Of a stretch of DNA of 64,000 bases, positions 36,542 through 45,512 are shown one piece after another. Both the position numbers and the translations under genes were made by a program. The stretch is from Enterococcus sp. HY326 (GTDB lineage Bacteria; Bacillota; Bacilli; Lactobacillales; Enterococcaceae), in assembly GCF_026157065.1 (NCBI RefSeq), contig NZ_JANLGQ010000004.1, positions 248,001 to 312,000 on the forward strand, given 5' to 3'. The stretch's first letter is position 1; each line of letters begins with the position of its first letter. The notes below the pieces were generated by a model. It saw only the letters and a list, made by a program, of their open reading frames with translations, did no database searches and had not been told where the DNA came from.

Positions 36542-38326
36542 GTGGGAACATTTGAGATTAAAGAAGATTTTTTGTTGGATGGTCAGCCAATTAAACTGAT
36601 CAGTGGGGCCATTCATTATTTTCGGATGACGCCGGGCCAGTGGGAAGACAGTTTATATAATTTGAAGGCGTTAGGGGCCAATACCGTAGAGACCTATATC
36701 CCTTGGAATTTACATGAACCGGTTGAAGGTCAATTTGATTTTTCTGGCTTAAAAGATGTGACGGCCTTTATTCAATTGGCGCAAAAAATGGAGTTGTTCG
36801 TCATCCTGCGGCCTTCGGCGTACATTTGTGCTGAATGGGATTTTGGTGGTCTGCCCTCTTGGCTACTAAACTATCCAGGAATTCGATTAAGATCAACAGA
36901 TGCGATTTTTATGGAAAAAGTCAGCAATTATTTTTCCGTCCTTTTGCCAAAATTAGCGCCACTGCAAATTTCTGAAGGTGGCCCCGTAATTATGATGCAA
37001 ATTGAAAACGAATACGGTTCCTATGGCATGGAAAAAGCTTATCTAAAAGAAACCAAAAAAATTATGACGGACAATGGTATCACAGTACCGTTATTCACTG
37101 CCGACGGAGATTGGCCAGAGGTTTTAGATGCCGGCAGCCTGATTGAAGAAGATGTTTTTGTCACGGGGAATTTTGGCAGTCACGCCAAAGAAAATGCTGC
37201 TAAAATCCAACAGTTTATGGCCAAGCACGGCAAAAACTGGCCAGTGATGTGCATGGAGTTTTGGGATGGCTGGTTTAATCTATGGGGCAATGAAATTATT
37301 CGGCGCCAGCCAGCTGAGGTTGCCGCCGAGGTGAAAGCAATGCTAGCAGTGGGCTCGATTAATTTTTATATGTTTCATGGAGGCACTAATTTTGGCTTTT
37401 ATAATGGTTGTAGCGTCACTCAAGGAAAAGATTTTCCTCAAGTGACGAGCTATGATTATGATGCACTGTTGACGGAATGGGGTACGCCCACAGAAAAATA
37501 TTTTGCAGTCCAAAAAGCGATAAAAGAAATTTGCCCGAATGTTTGGCAGGCAGAGCCCCGCAGTAAAACCTTTACTAATTTTGGTAGTTTTCCTGTGAAG
37601 GACAGTGTTTCCTTGTTTAACACAGTTACTGCGATGGCAACAGAGCAGCGTTCAGTTTATCCTTTAACAATGGAAGCAGCGGGCAGTGGCTTAGGTTATA
37701 TCCTGTATTCTGCTGATTTAAAAAACTATCAGCAGGAAAATCGGCTGCAGCTAGTGGAGGCGAGTGACCGGGGACAAATTTTTATCAATAATCATTTTCA
37801 TAGCACGCAATATCATGAAACGATGGGTGCAGAAATACGGTATCATAACAAGCAGCAAAAAGAGAGCACCAATGTAAAAATTTTGCTGGAAAATTTAGGC
37901 CGGGTTAATTACGGTTATAAATTAAATGCGCCCACTCAACAAAAAGGGATGCGGGGCGGATTAATCCATGATATTCATTTTCATCAAGGTTTTACTCAGT
38001 ATGCATTGGATTTTTCTTTTGAACAATTGGCAAAAATTGATTTCACAGCCGCCGCTGATTATCGACAGCCTTCTTTTTATAAGTTTGAAGTAGAATTAGC
38101 TGAGCCAAAGGACAGTTTTATTGATTGCTCGGATTATGGTAAGGGGATAGTCGCTGTTAATGGATTCAATTTAGGTCGCTATTGGCAGCTTGGGCCGACT
38201 CAGTATCTTTATTGTCCAAAGGAGTTTTTGCAGCAGGGGTTAAACGAGATTATTGTTTTTGAAACAGAAGGAGTAAAAATTGACACCCTGAGCTTTAGCG
38301 ACCAGCCAGTCTATGGAAAAGATTAA
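36542..38326 (+). CDS. Beta-galactosidase, glycoside hydrolase family 35
   Basis: 594 aa, no signal peptide, so cytosolic. The GH35 barrel starts with DGQPIKLISGAIHYFRM. The acid/base Glu is in MMQIENEYGSYG (near residue 160) and the nucleophile Glu in VMCMEFWDGWF (near 240); both are intact. C-terminal jelly-roll domains end in the family's VAVNGFNLGRYWQLGPTQYLY. Bacterial enzymes of this size (BgaC type) release terminal beta-1,3-linked galactose from glycans. No sugar transporter is adjacent. Start: GTG at 36542 behind AAGGGGG; the longer frame runs into the preceding gene and is spurious. Confidence 0.93.
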   Translation: MGTFEIKEDFLLDGQPIKLISGAIHYFRMTPGQWEDSLYNLKALGANTVETYIPWNLHEPVEGQFDFSGLKDVTAFIQLAQKMELFVILRPSAYICAEWDFGGLPSWLLNYPGIRLRSTDAIFMEKVSNYFSVLLPKLAPLQISEGGPVIMMQIENEYGSYGMEKAYLKETKKIMTDNGITVPLFTADGDWPEVLDAGSLIEEDVFVTGNFGSHAKENAAKIQQFMAKHGKNWPVMCMEFWDGWFNLWGNEIIRRQPAEVAAEVKAMLAVGSINFYMFHGGTNFGFYNGCSVTQGKDFPQVTSYDYDALLTEWGTPTEKYFAVQKAIKEICPNVWQAEPRSKTFTNFGSFPVKDSVSLFNTVTAMATEQRSVYPLTMEAAGSGLGYILYSADLKNYQQENRLQLVEASDRGQIFINNHFHSTQYHETMGAEIRYHNKQQKESTNVKILLENLGRVNYGYKLNAPTQQKGMRGGLIHDIHFHQGFTQYALDFSFEQLAKIDFTAAADYRQPSFYKFEVELAEPKDSFIDCSDYGKGIVAVNGFNLGRYWQLGPTQYLYCPKEFLQQGLNEIIVFETEGVKIDTLSFSDQPVYGKD

Positions 38327-38402
38327 TAAAAAAAGGCTGGTATGGTATTTTATTCTTCTTTTAGTAATAATCACACTAGGAAATTTTTGTCGTTTATTTT
38401 AA
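38313..38402 (+). CDS. Possible 29-aa membrane peptide
   Basis: ATG overlapping the last codons of the beta-galactosidase gene in another frame: basic start (EKINKKRL) and one hydrophobic helix (VWYFILLLVIITLGNF), stop before a terminator. The peptide has the shape of a short membrane protein, but no Shine-Dalgarno is visible and coding evidence is weak. Confidence 0.3.
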   Translation: MEKINKKRLVWYFILLLVIITLGNFCRLF

Positions 38403-38446
38403 ACCATGGAACTTTTTTGAGATAAATCAAACAATTGAAGGAAAAC

Positions 38447-38487
38447 AAAAATGAGAGCTCCCACTTTTTTGGGTAGCTCTCATTTTT
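38447..38487. terminator. Bidirectional terminator
   Basis: AAAAATGAGAGCT and AGCTCTCATTTTT arms with A/T flanks on both sides, between convergent genes. Confidence 0.92.
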
Positions 38488-38491
38488 AGTA

Positions 38492-38845
38492 TTAATTTAA
38501 TTGTGTCAAAGCTTGATCCGGCACATCGTCTTGGCTGACTTCTTCCCAGCTGATAACGCCTTTGCGTTCATTGACTAATAATTTCAGGTAGGCATCTTTT
38601 CTTAACGGATTTTCCCGGCTTTCATGCAGGTTCACATCTTTTTCGGCACCATCTTGGTCGTAAGCCGCTTGATCATAATCGTAAAAGGTAAACGTTTCGC
38701 CGCTGTCGCTGGTTTCTGTTGATCTTTCACCATCTGTCACAATTTTCGTATAATAAGTATCGCCGCCGTAGTAGTAATTATAAGCAAAATAGCTGCCGCC
38801 AATAAAGACTGCTAAAATAGCGATAAAGCCAATTATTTTTTTCAC
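38492..38845 (-). CDS. YxeA-like (DUF1093) small secreted or anchored protein, copy 1
   Basis: About 117 aa. One N-terminal hydrophobic helix (KKIIGFIAILAVFIGGSYFAYNY) then a small exported domain with YYTKIVTDGE, FYDYDQAAYDQDG and the family's LKLLVNERKGVISWEEV. Function of YxeA proteins is unknown. Start: GTG at 38845 behind GAGGTG. A clear paralogue is encoded at 56033-56401 on the same strand. Confidence 0.85.
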   Translation of the reverse strand: MKKIIGFIAILAVFIGGSYFAYNYYYGGDTYYTKIVTDGERSTETSDSGETFTFYDYDQAAYDQDGAEKDVNLHESRENPLRKDAYLKLLVNERKGVISWEEVSQDDVPDQALTQLN

Positions 38846-39194
38846 ATTCTTCACCTCGTACACTATTATAAACAAAGCATAGCGAAATGCCATCTTCTCA
38901 GCCTATTTTTGGCTAACAATTTTGTTAGATGAAAATAACTAAATTGTTTAGATTCTCTTATGGCGAAGGTCTTTAGTTTGTAGATTGGCGGCTTTGTGCT
39001 AAACTATGGACTGTAATCTTCTACTGTTGCTTTGAGGTTGTAAACGAAACAAAATTAGTGTCAGGTTTTGTTAAGAAGTCGTTTTAATTGACTCTGACTA
39101 GTTTTGACCTATAATAACATCATAAGCTTCATGTTACGGAGAGAAGCCAACCCTGATTCTTGAAGGAATCAATTTATAGGAGGTATTTTAGATC
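38846..39194. other. Intergenic region upstream of tuf, 349 bases
   Basis: Holds the tuf promoter and leader. A small hairpin GATTC…GAATC (near 39155) precedes the Shine-Dalgarno AGGAGG. No gene supported. Confidence 0.7.
39088..39115 (+). promoter_or_regulatory. Strong promoter of the tuf gene
   Basis: TTGACT (39088-39093), 16-base spacer, TATAAT (39110-39115), about 80 bases before the ATG. Confidence 0.82.
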
Positions 39195-40382
39195 ATGGCA
39201 AAAGAACATTATGATAGAAGTAAACCACACGTTAACATTGGTACAATCGGACACGTTGACCACGGTAAAACAACTTTAACAGCAGCCATCACGAACGCTT
39301 TAGCTAAAAAAGGTTTAGCGAGCGCACAAGATTACGCAAGTATTGATGCCGCTCCTGAAGAACGTGAACGTGGAATTACCATTAACACTGCCCACGTTGA
39401 GTATGAAACTGACAAACGTCACTACGCGCATATCGATGCACCAGGACACGCGGACTACGTTAAAAATATGATTACTGGGGCAGCCCAAATGGATGGTGCT
39501 ATCTTAGTGGTATCCGCAACAGATGGCCCAATGCCACAAACTCGTGAACACATTTTGCTTTCTCGTCAAGTTGGTGTTAAATACTTAATTGTTTTCTTAA
39601 ACAAAATCGATTTAGTGGATGACGAAGAATTAATCGACTTGGTTGAAATGGAAGTTCGTGAATTATTAACTGAATATGGTTTCCCAGGCGACGATATTCC
39701 AGTTGTAAAAGGTTCTGCTTTGAAAGCTCTTGAAGGCGATGCTGATTACGAAAAAGTTATTTATGACTTAATGGATATTGTGGATGATTACATTCCAACT
39801 CCAGAACGTGATACTGACAAGCCTTTATTATTACCAGTCGAAGATGTTTTCTCAATCACTGGTCGTGGTACAGTTGCTTCAGGTCGTATCGACCGTGGTG
39901 TGGTTAAAACTGGTGACGAAATTGAAATCGTAGGGATTGCTCCTGAAACTAAAAAAGCAGTTGTAACCGGTGTGGAAATGTTCCGTAAAACTTTGGATTA
40001 CGGTGAAGCTGGTGATAACGTTGGGATTTTACTCCGTGGTATCCAACGGGATGAAATTCAACGTGGTCAAGTTATTGCAAAACCAGGTTCAATTACACCA
40101 CATACTAAATTCTCTGCAGAAATTTACGTATTGACCAAAGAAGAAGGCGGACGTCATACACCATTCTTTAACAACTACCGTCCACAATTCTACTTCCGGA
40201 CAACTGACGTAACAGGTAATATTATTTTACCTGAAGGCACTGAAATGGTTATGCCAGGCGATAACGTTACAATTGATGTTGAATTAATTCACCCAATTGC
40301 TGTTGAAAACGGAACAACCTTCTCAATTCGTGAAGGCGGCCGGACAGTTGGTTCAGGTATCGTTACTTCAATTGAAAAATAA
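39195..40382 (+). CDS. tuf: Elongation factor Tu, streptococcal/lactococcal type
   Basis: 395 aa, complete: G1 GHVDHGKT, switch region [15 protein letters not shown]3 DAPGH, G4 NKID, and the C-terminal [13 protein letters not shown] and [10 protein letters not shown]. It delivers aminoacyl-tRNA to the ribosome. It stands alone behind its own promoter rather than after fusA in the str operon. Residues such as [17 protein letters not shown] (Ala where Bacillus-type EF-Tu has Cys) and [16 protein letters not shown] match streptococcal and lactococcal EF-Tu. Several enterococci carry such a second, horizontally acquired gene, tufB. Whether this genome also has tufA cannot be seen. Confidence 0.97.
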   Translation: MAKEHYDRSKPHVNIGTIGHVDHGKTTLTAAITNALAKKGLASAQDYASIDAAPEERERGITINTAHVEYETDKRHYAHIDAPGHADYVKNMITGAAQMDGAILVVSATDGPMPQTREHILLSRQVGVKYLIVFLNKIDLVDDEELIDLVEMEVRELLTEYGFPGDDIPVVKGSALKALEGDADYEKVIYDLMDIVDDYIPTPERDTDKPLLLPVEDVFSITGRGTVASGRIDRGVVKTGDEIEIVGIAPETKKAVVTGVEMFRKTLDYGEAGDNVGILLRGIQRDEIQRGQVIAKPGSITPHTKFSAEIYVLTKEEGGRHTPFFNNYRPQFYFRTTDVTGNIILPEGTEMVMPGDNVTIDVELIHPIAVENGTTFSIREGGRTVGSGIVTSIEK

Positions 40383-40391
40383 AAATTTTTT

Positions 40392-40426
40392 ATCCTGATT
40401 CCTTTATGGAGTCAGGATTTTTTTTG
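40392..40426 (+). terminator. Terminator of tuf
   Basis: ATCCTGA and TCAGGAT arms followed by eight T. Confidence 0.92.
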
Positions 40427-40502
40427 CCAAAAAGTAACAAATGTACTGCAAAATTTGTGAAATTATTTTTAAATTTTACTACTAAATCAGAAATCATAAG
40501 GA

Positions 40503-40526
40503 TATAATAAAATAAAAGCGTTTACT
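40503..40526 (+). promoter_or_regulatory. rnf promoter -10 box and candidate CcpA (cre) site
   Basis: TATAAT at 40503-40508 lies about 50 bases before rnfC. TAAAAGCGTTTACT at 40513-40526 differs little from the cre consensus TGWAANCGNTNNCA. A cre just behind the -10 box would block initiation when CcpA is active. A TTGTGAAAT half site (near 40455-40463) upstream resembles half of a Rex or CRP operator. The -35 box is poor. Confidence 0.5.
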
Positions 40527-40557
40527 CTTTTAAAAAAAGTTTGAAAGGGGTTTTAAG

Positions 40558-41883
40558 ATGGGTAGTATTTTAAATACTCTGAAGATTTTTAAAGGCGGAG
40601 CAGCGGTTCCCCACAATAAAGAAACTGCAGAGTTTGCAACCCGTAAAATTGCGGCACCGGAGATGGTTATTCTCCCGTTACAGCAACATATTGGCGCAGC
40701 TTGTGAAGCAATCGTCAAGAAAAAAGATATCGTAGCTATTGGGCAAGTTATCGCCGAAAGTTCAGCGATGATTTCGGCACCAATCCATGCACCTATTTCA
40801 GGAAAGGTTAAACAAATTAAACCGATTTTATTAGCCAACGGTCAGAGCTGTGACGCCATTTACATCGAAAGTGATGGCGAAAATACTTTTTTTACTCCTG
40901 AACAACCGCAAAAAATCACAAACTTAGCTGAGCTACTCACCGCCGCCCGCAACAGCGGCATAGTTGGTATTGGCGGGGCTGGTTTTCCGCTCCATGCCAA
41001 ATTAACAATTCCTAAAGAGCAGCAAATTGATTTTTTAGTGATTAATGGAGCCGAGTGTGAGCCATTTATTACTTCAGATTTTCGGGAAATGGTGGAGGCG
41101 CCAAACCAAATTATTCGGGGTATTGAAACGGTTTTGAAATTTCTTGAAATTCCCCAAGCAATTATTGGTATTGAAAAAAACAAACCGCAGGCCCTTGAGG
41201 AGTTGCAGGCGGCAGTTGATTTAGCAGGAGCCGAAAATATTTCGGTGATGGCTTTACCGAGCCGTTATCCCCAAGGGGCCGAAAAAATGTTAATCTACGT
41301 AACGACTGGTCGCAAAGTAGCGATGGGCAAGTTGCCCTCCCATGACGGCTGTCTCGTGTTAAATGTTTCCACCATCTCTCAGTTTCAACATTATTTAGAA
41401 ACCAGTCAGCCCTTGACCAACAAGCGTTTGACGATTGCCGGTGACAATATAAAAAATCAACAAAATGTGCTGGTGCCTATTGGAATGAAGCTTGCCGATG
41501 TCATCGAAGACTGCGGCGGTATGTTGGAAGCAGAAGGCAAAATAATTCTCGGTGGACCAATGATGGGAATTGCTCAATATTCCTTGGAGTTGCCAGTGAC
41601 TAAGCAAAATAATGCCTTGTTGGCTTTCAAAGAAAAATCCGCTGCATTACCGGAAGGATATCCCTGTATTCGCTGCGGTCGTTGCGGGCAAGCCTGTCCA
41701 CTTTCTCTTTTACCAATGCAAATTGAACGAGCTGTCAAGCTCAAGGATGCTCCTGATTTGGAAAAATTACAGGTCGCAAATTGTATGGAGTGCGGTTGCT
41801 GTTCGTTTGTGTGTCCTTCCAATCGCAAACTAGTTCAATACATGCGTCAAGGGAAATTAGTGCAAAGGGAGGCGGTTAAATGA
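40558..41883 (+). CDS. rnfC: Rnf complex subunit RnfC
   Basis: 441 aa, peripheral membrane subunit of the Rnf complex (ferredoxin:NAD+ oxidoreductase that pumps Na+ or H+). An N-terminal barrel-sandwich is followed by the NADH/FMN-binding region with GIGGAGFPLHAKL (about 135-150) and a SLBB domain. Two 4Fe-4S motifs follow: CIRCGRCGQACP (near 370) and CMECGCCSFVCPS (near 410). This is the standard, short RnfC. It heads six contiguous or overlapping rnf genes. Confidence 0.95.
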   Translation: MGSILNTLKIFKGGAAVPHNKETAEFATRKIAAPEMVILPLQQHIGAACEAIVKKKDIVAIGQVIAESSAMISAPIHAPISGKVKQIKPILLANGQSCDAIYIESDGENTFFTPEQPQKITNLAELLTAARNSGIVGIGGAGFPLHAKLTIPKEQQIDFLVINGAECEPFITSDFREMVEAPNQIIRGIETVLKFLEIPQAIIGIEKNKPQALEELQAAVDLAGAENISVMALPSRYPQGAEKMLIYVTTGRKVAMGKLPSHDGCLVLNVSTISQFQHYLETSQPLTNKRLTIAGDNIKNQQNVLVPIGMKLADVIEDCGGMLEAEGKIILGGPMMGIAQYSLELPVTKQNNALLAFKEKSAALPEGYPCIRCGRCGQACPLSLLPMQIERAVKLKDAPDLEKLQVANCMECGCCSFVCPSNRKLVQYMRQGKLVQREAVK

Positions 41884-42818
41884 GTCAACTGCAAGTGTCA
41901 GCATCACCCCATATTCATAATGGCAGTTCGACCCCGACAATTATGCGGGACGTCGTGATTGCTCTCGTACCAGCCATAATTGCTAGCGGAATTATTTTTG
42001 GGCCACGGGCATTATTACTTATCGCTGTGACCGTTGCTGCCTGTGTGATTAGCGAATATCTCAGTCGCAAAATTTTAAAACGCAGTAATTCTATCAGAGA
42101 TTTAACGGCGGTTATCACGGGAATTTTATTAGCTTTAAATCTGCCGGTCAGCTTGCCCTTGTGGATGGCAGCGTTAGGCGGTGTAATTGCAATTGTGATT
42201 GTTAAACAATTTTTCGGGGGCATCGGTCAAAATTTTGTCAATCCAGCGATTGCCGCTCGCATCATTCTCTTGATGTCTTTTGCCTCTCAGATGAGCGATT
42301 GGGTTGTTCCCTTTGAATATTCTCAACGAATCGACGTCACAACTACGGCGACTTATCTTTCGGGTGCAGAAAGTTCGTTGCCTTCGTTAATAGATATGTT
42401 CTTAGGTGTTCGCAGCGGTAGTTTAGGAGAAACTTGTGGGCTTGCGTTACTTCTCGGCGGGGCCTATTTGATTTTCCGCAAAGTAATTTCGCCGCTGATT
42501 CCCACAGTTTTTATTGGAACAGTTGCTCTCTTGAGTTTTTTATTGGGAGGCAATCCGCTCTATCATGTATTGGCTGGAGGTTTATTGTTGGGAGCCATTT
42601 TCATGGCGACTGATTATACCACATCGCCGGTCACTAGAAATGGCAAAATCATCTTCGCTGTCGGCTGTGGCGTAATCACCGTAGCAATTCGTTTTTTTGC
42701 CGCTTTGCCAGAAGGGGTTTCATACGCTATTTTATTAATGAATATTTTAGTGCCCCTGATTGAAAATCTGACGATTCCTAAGACCTTTGGACGGGAGGTA
42801 AAGCAGCGTGAAAACTAA
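41880..42818 (+). CDS. rnfD: Rnf complex subunit RnfD
   Basis: 312-aa integral-membrane subunit with eight to ten helices, related to NqrB. The start SPHIHNGSSTPTIMRDVVIALVP is typical, and the covalent-FMN threonine should be in FMATDYTTSPVTRNGK. GIGQNFVNPAIAARI is conserved. The ATG overlaps the rnfC stop by four bases. Loading of the FMN requires ApbE, not encoded in this window. Confidence 0.95.
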   Translation: MSQLQVSASPHIHNGSSTPTIMRDVVIALVPAIIASGIIFGPRALLLIAVTVAACVISEYLSRKILKRSNSIRDLTAVITGILLALNLPVSLPLWMAALGGVIAIVIVKQFFGGIGQNFVNPAIAARIILLMSFASQMSDWVVPFEYSQRIDVTTTATYLSGAESSLPSLIDMFLGVRSGSLGETCGLALLLGGAYLIFRKVISPLIPTVFIGTVALLSFLLGGNPLYHVLAGGLLLGAIFMATDYTTSPVTRNGKIIFAVGCGVITVAIRFFAALPEGVSYAILLMNILVPLIENLTIPKTFGREVKQREN

Positions 42819-43356
42819 AGACAGTAAATCAATTTTAACAGCCACAATCTGTCTGGTTACCATTTGTCTAGTGGTGACTCTTTGTGTCGCTGGTACTCGC
42901 TATGTTTTTGCAGAGCGCATTGCTGAACAGGAATGGCAGCAAAAACAAGCAGTGATGGCAGAATTAATTGCCGCATCTAGCTATGAAGAAATTATTTTAA
43001 CAGATGGCGAAGTTGCCTATGAAGCCAAAAATGGTTCTGAGGTTAGCGGCTATCTTTTTGAAACCGCCGCTTATGGATATGGCAGTGATGTCTCCGTGAT
43101 GACGGCAATTTATCAAGGTGAAGTATTAGGGGTTGCTGTCTTAGATGCCAGCAATGAAACCCCCGGGCTCGGTCAGAACGTCACAAATCTAAGTTTTTTA
43201 GAACAGTTTAATCAATTAAGCACCCGACCAGTTGTCACTAAGACTGGAAACGGCACTGCTGGCGAGATTGTGGCCGTGACAGGCGCTACAAAAACTTCAA
43301 ATGCAGTGGTCGCTGCCGTTAACGAAGCTCTCGATTTATCTGAATTAATTCCCTAA
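42808..43356 (+). CDS. rnfG: Rnf complex subunit RnfG
   Basis: 182 aa. One N-terminal helix (LTATICLVTICLVVTLCVAGTRY), then an extracytoplasmic FMN-binding domain. The flavinylation motif is VTGATKTSNAVVAAVN near the C-terminus. It carries a covalent FMN on the outer side and passes electrons through the membrane with RnfD. GTG start behind GGGAGG, inside the end of rnfD. Confidence 0.94.
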   Translation: MKTKDSKSILTATICLVTICLVVTLCVAGTRYVFAERIAEQEWQQKQAVMAELIAASSYEEIILTDGEVAYEAKNGSEVSGYLFETAAYGYGSDVSVMTAIYQGEVLGVAVLDASNETPGLGQNVTNLSFLEQFNQLSTRPVVTKTGNGTAGEIVAVTGATKTSNAVVAAVNEALDLSELIP

Positions 43357-43374
43357 AAGGGAGGAGGAAAGGTA

Positions 43375-44076
43375 TTGGAAAAACAAAAATTATTTCCGAT
43401 TTTTAGTAAAGGAATTATTAAAGAAAATCCTGTTTTAAAATTAGTTTTAGGTACTTGTCCTGCCTTAGCCGTAACAACCTCTGCATTTAATGGCTTGGGA
43501 ATGGGAGTGGCGGCAACCGTTGTTTTATTAGGTTCCAATGTGGTAATTTCGCTGTTGCGGAAAGTTATTCCGCCGCAGGTTAGAATTCCCGCCTTCATCA
43601 CAATTATTGCGGGCTTTGTGACAGTGGTTCAATTTTTAGTGAAGGCTTTAGCGCCTGCTTTAGATGCTACCTTGGGTATTTATTTGCCACTGATTGTGGT
43701 TAACTGCATCATTTTAGGACGAGCAGAAGCATACGCCAAAGACAATCCAGTTTTGTATTCGGCTTTAGATGGTCTTGGCATGGGGGTTGGTTTTACTGCA
43801 GCGCTCTTTTTAATGGGAGCCATTAGAGAATTAATCGGCAGCGGCACCTTGCTTGGCCTAACAATCGCAGCCAATTGGATTACGCCAATGACTATCTTAT
43901 TGCTACCCCCGGGTGGATTTTTTGTTTTTGGGATGTTGGTGATGGTTGTGAATAAATACAGCAAATATCAAGCCCGCAAATTAGAATGTGCAAGTTGTCC
44001 GATTGCGGAAGTTTGCGATCCAAACGCGCTTCAAGAAAAACAGAATGGAGGGGATGACTCATGCAAGCCTTCGTAA
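43375..44076 (+). CDS. rnfE: Rnf complex subunit RnfE
   Basis: 233-aa subunit with six helices, homologous to RnfA and NqrD. Conserved LKLVLGTCPALAVTTSA and IYLPLIVVNCIILGRAEAYA (Cys in helix 4) provide the membrane iron centre. A polar C-terminal tail of about 30 residues (LECASCPIAEVCDP…) contains four further Cys. TTG start with GGAGGAGG upstream. It overlaps rnfA by 16 bases. Confidence 0.93.
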   Translation: MEKQKLFPIFSKGIIKENPVLKLVLGTCPALAVTTSAFNGLGMGVAATVVLLGSNVVISLLRKVIPPQVRIPAFITIIAGFVTVVQFLVKALAPALDATLGIYLPLIVVNCIILGRAEAYAKDNPVLYSALDGLGMGVGFTAALFLMGAIRELIGSGTLLGLTIAANWITPMTILLLPPGGFFVFGMLVMVVNKYSKYQARKLECASCPIAEVCDPNALQEKQNGGDDSCKPS

Positions 44077-44651
44077 CGATTTTAGTAGCCGGTGTGCTCA
44101 CGGATAATTTTGTCCTATCGCAGTTTTTGGGGATCTGTCCCTTCTTAGGAGTTTCCAAGAAATTAAATACGGCTGTCGGGATGTCGATTGCCGTGACTTT
44201 TGTCATGGTGATTGCTACACTCGCGACCTATCCGATTTACACCATGATTTTAGTGCCGGCCGGGTTAGATTATTTGCAGACAATCGTCTTCATTTTATTG
44301 ATTGCCGCTTTAGTTCAATTGGTAGAGGTCATCTTAAAAAAATACATGTCTGCTTTGTATAATGCTTTAGGGATTTATTTGCCATTGATTACGACTAACT
44401 GTGCTGTATTGGGAGTATCGATTTTAAACTTCTCCAAAAGTTATAGCTATCTTGAATCCATTTTTAACGCCTTTAGTGCAGGTTTGGGTTTTTTAGTGGC
44501 GATGGTGATTTTTGCCGGTGTACGACAACGCTTAGAAGCAAATGATATTCCTGAAAACTTGAAGGGTCTGCCAATCACTTTGGTTTCAGCTGCTTTAGTA
44601 TCCCTATCATTTTTAGGTTTCGCTGGTTTGGCGGAAGGATTATTCCAGTAG
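44061..44651 (+). CDS. rnfA: Rnf complex subunit RnfA
   Basis: 196-aa six-helix subunit, sister of RnfE with inverted topology. Conserved LSQFLGICPFLGVSKKLN and IYLPLITTNCAVLG carry the Cys pair that forms, with RnfE, the intramembrane iron-sulfur centre. Complete; starts within rnfE. Confidence 0.95.
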   Translation: MQAFVTILVAGVLTDNFVLSQFLGICPFLGVSKKLNTAVGMSIAVTFVMVIATLATYPIYTMILVPAGLDYLQTIVFILLIAALVQLVEVILKKYMSALYNALGIYLPLITTNCAVLGVSILNFSKSYSYLESIFNAFSAGLGFLVAMVIFAGVRQRLEANDIPENLKGLPITLVSAALVSLSFLGFAGLAEGLFQ

Positions 44652-44664
44652 AGGAGGCTTGTCA

Positions 44665-45495
44665 ATGTTTGAAAGTATTTTTTATCCGGTCATATTAGTC
44701 GGCCTGCTCGGTTTAATTGCTGGGGTTGGCTTGTCGATTGCCACGATTGTGTTCCGCACACCGGAGGATCCTAAAGAAACTGAATTGCGAGCGGCTCTGC
44801 CAGGAATTAACTGCGGTGCCTGTGGTTTTTCCGGTTGCGATGGTTATGCCAAAGCAATGGCAGCAGATGAAGCTGGTGGTGGTTTATGCACCCCAGGCGG
44901 AGCAGAAACGCAAGAAAAATTGGCGGCAATTTTAGGCGAAACGGCTGGCAGTTTCCAAAAGACCGCTGCCTTTGTTCGCTGCAATGGGCAGTGTCAATTT
45001 ACCCAAACCAAGATGGATTATCAAGGGGCAAAAACCTGCTACGCTGCCAATCAAGTTTTCGGCGGTCAAGGGAGTTGTCAACAAAGCTGTCTAGGGTATG
45101 GCGATTGTCTTGTTAGTTGTGACTATGATGCCATTGAAATGATTGACGGTGTGGCAAAAATTAAGCCGAATAAATGTGTTGGCTGTTTGAAATGTATTAG
45201 CGCTTGTCCAAAGCTATTAATCAAAATGCTACCAGCCGAAAATACGGCAATTGTCACTTGCTCTAATACTGAGCGGGGCGGGGGCGTCAAGAAAATTTGT
45301 AGTGTCGGCTGCATTACCTGCAGCAAATGCGTCAAAGTATGTCCTGAAAACGCAATTGAAATCGTCGAGAATCTGGCGGTGATTAACCCTGATTTATGTA
45401 CTAATTGCGGAGAGTGTGTGATCGCTTGCCCACAAAATTGTATTTTGCAAATGCAGGGGACAACTGCCGTCACAAAAGAAATTTTAGCTGGATAA
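44665..45495 (+). CDS. rnfB: Rnf complex subunit RnfB
   Basis: 276 aa, the likely entry point for ferredoxin electrons. One N-terminal helix (FYPVILVGLLGLIAGVGLSIA), an Fe-S domain with GINCGACGFSGCDGYA, then at least two ferredoxin-type clusters pairs: CVGCLKCISACPK, CITCSKCVKVCPE and CTNCGECVIACPQ. It is last in the operon, as in clostridial rnfCDGEAB. Start: ATG at 44665, seven bases after GGAGG; an upstream TTG is less likely. Confidence 0.95.
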   Translation: MFESIFYPVILVGLLGLIAGVGLSIATIVFRTPEDPKETELRAALPGINCGACGFSGCDGYAKAMAADEAGGGLCTPGGAETQEKLAAILGETAGSFQKTAAFVRCNGQCQFTQTKMDYQGAKTCYAANQVFGGQGSCQQSCLGYGDCLVSCDYDAIEMIDGVAKIKPNKCVGCLKCISACPKLLIKMLPAENTAIVTCSNTERGGGVKKICSVGCITCSKCVKVCPENAIEIVENLAVINPDLCTNCGECVIACPQNCILQMQGTTAVTKEILAG

Positions 45496-45512
45496 TTTGA
45501 AGGTCATTTTTT

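Noticed and set aside
40860-44665. Several 70-116-aa minus-strand frames across the rnf genes
   Set aside because: All oppose conserved Rnf subunits and lack ribosome sites.
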